From Kordiimonadales bacterium (GTDB lineage: Bacteria; Pseudomonadota; Alphaproteobacteria; Sphingomonadales; Kordiimonadaceae), in contig NVTU01000009.1 of assembly GCA_002401685.1 (NCBI GenBank), positions 1 to 64,000 of the forward strand: DNA of 64,000 nucleotides. Direction: 5' to 3'. This document shows, piece after piece, positions 63,180 through 64,000 of this stretch. Under the pieces are notes generated by a model, which did no database searches, had not been told where the DNA came from, and saw nothing but the letters and a program-made list of their open reading frames with translations. The number at the start of each line of letters is the position of its first letter. Within the stretch, counting starts at the first letter, position 1. Made by a program: the position numbers and the translations under genes.

Positions 63180-64000
63180 CAAAGCCAAGCCAAAGGCTTG
63201 ATTATCATCATCTTCAATGGCCTCAACAATATTTCGGGCCAAATAAAGGTCCGTGTTGTCCAAAGCACCTTCAAGCAGTGTTAGCCGAATAAGGTCTCTT
63301 TCGTAGGCACCATCAACATCTGATATGCCTTTCAAAATGTCTCTGATCTCGATTGCGAGATTACTATTCTCGCCACCACGAAGCCCAGACAAATATGCAG
63401 CCTTCGCTTCGATTTCTTCAAAGTAATCTAACCTCGCCAACGCAGCTTCTAACTGGCCATGCGTAGATTCAACGATACCAATTTTATCGGCAAAATTAGC
63501 AAGGGGCTCATTGCCTCGTAGCCTATCGCCATGCACCAGGGCTAATTCATAGCTCTTGGCGATCAGCTCTGAACTTAATCCTGCATCATACATGTTTCTA
63601 AGACGATCCGCTGTTACGTCGGCACGGGAATATAAACCAATAACGCTAGGAAACAGCTCGTCTGCTTCAAGTATCAAAGCATCGCGGTCTAGATCTCGTC
63701 CTGTTTTGTCCGCAAAGATGGCGAGAAAAATCAGGCCACGGTAATGAAGCGTTACCTTTTCAGCGCTGCGTACTTCCCTTTCAATCTTTCCTAAATCCAA
63801 CCCGACTAAATTAGTCGCAGGCGAACTGCTAAGAATATTCAACTCAGCCCAAAAAGCCCGGCGTTGGTTTTTCATTTGGCGTAATGCAACGCGTGCATCA
63901 GCAATTGCTCCCGTATCTGCCGCTTCTTGTGCAATTCGATATAAAACAGCGTCTTTAATGGCACTGTTGTTCAATTCCCCAGCTATTGCCAATGCGCCTG
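63159..64000 (-). CDS. Helical-repeat protein, 5' end outside window
   Basis: At least 280 codons are open to the right edge. The first in-window start codon is a TTG at 63992, but the reading continues beyond it in the same style (GALAIAGELN), so the true start is probably outside. The sequence is nearly all alpha-helical, with Ala/Leu/Arg/Asp periodicity typical of TPR- or HEAT-like solenoids (IAQEAADTGAIADARVALRQ, TADRLRNMYDAGLSSELIAK, LARNIVEAIEDDDNQAFGLA). No catalytic motif or membrane segment is seen. A decayed copy of its end lies 959 bp downstream beyond the AAC(3)-like gene. Confidence 0.65.
   Translation of the reverse strand, partial: GALAIAGELNNSAIKDAVLYRIAQEAADTGAIADARVALRQMKNQRRAFWAELNILSSSPATNLVGLDLGKIEREVRSAEKVTLHYRGLIFLAIFADKTGRDLDRDALILEADELFPSVIGLYSRADVTADRLRNMYDAGLSSELIAKSYELALVHGDRLRGNEPLANFADKIGIVESTHGQLEAALARLDYFEEIEAKAAYLSGLRGGENSNLAIEIRDILKGISDVDGAYERDLIRLTLLEGALDNTDLYLARNIVEAIEDDDNQAFGLALLAPLLD

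Overview
The window reads as chromosomal DNA of an alphaproteobacterium with roughly half G+C by eye. Several things point there: the pal-cpoB-tilS-ftsH gene order, an FtsZ with a long acidic linker ending in a conserved IPSFLRR tail, a pyruvate,phosphate dikinase, separate glyQ and glyS, and a mraZ-to-ftsZ division cluster. A Kordiimonas-like marine lineage is possible, but I cannot prove it without a search. Almost all of the window is intact, tightly packed housekeeping sequence. The accessory character rises in the last 11 kb.

Layout. 1-5.3 kb: ftsH (cut by the window edge), tilS, cpoB and pal on the minus strand, then ygfZ and a tiny membrane protein on the plus strand. 5.3-14 kb, minus strand: ppdK, glyS-glyQ, map, a chorismate mutase, an S49 peptidase and an N6-adenine-type methyltransferase. 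14.2-19.4 kb, plus strand: a long-chain polyprenyl diphosphate synthase, an orphan ModA-like binding protein, a near-perfect sigma-54 promoter in front of a structured non-coding stretch, an MBL-fold hydrolase, and nadA-nadC. 19.5-27.5 kb: a GNAT protein, rpmF, a large secreted M14 peptidase, an unknown secreted protein coupled to a 2-hydroxyacid dehydrogenase, a cation exchanger, and an SDR-folB pair. 27.5-31.1 kb: an AT-rich gap with a DnaA box, then uvrC, pgsA, moaD and moaE.

31.2-48.5 kb is one long minus-strand dcw cluster in the order mraZ-rsmH-ftsL-ftsI-murE-murF-mraY-murD-ftsW-murG-murC-murB-ftsQ-ftsA-ftsZ. Many of its junctions overlap by four bases, so it is probably co-transcribed and translationally coupled. 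There is no ddl gene between murB and ftsQ. Four GGG blocks at an exact 11-bp period lie upstream of mraZ and look like a MraZ operator.

49-64 kb carries a secreted zinc metalloprotease, an M24 peptidase-fold protein, the RNase P RNA with a clear promoter, a small lipoprotein, and a TetR regulator divergent from an RND efflux pair with an 18-bp operator palindrome. Next come a frameshifted gene remnant, a TPR lipoprotein of PrsT type divergent from a PEP-CTERM protein, and an AAC(3)-family acetyltransferase between two diverged copies of another gene's 3' end. A helical-repeat protein is cut by the right edge. The PEP-CTERM pair implies an exosortase system elsewhere in the genome.

Best candidates for something new: the sigma-54 promoter plus three-hairpin RNA at 16.28-16.46 kb, the repeat-bounded AAC(3) segment at 62.1-63.2 kb, and the proposed mraZ operator. 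I saw no CRISPR array, tRNA, rRNA operon, prophage or insertion-sequence transposase.
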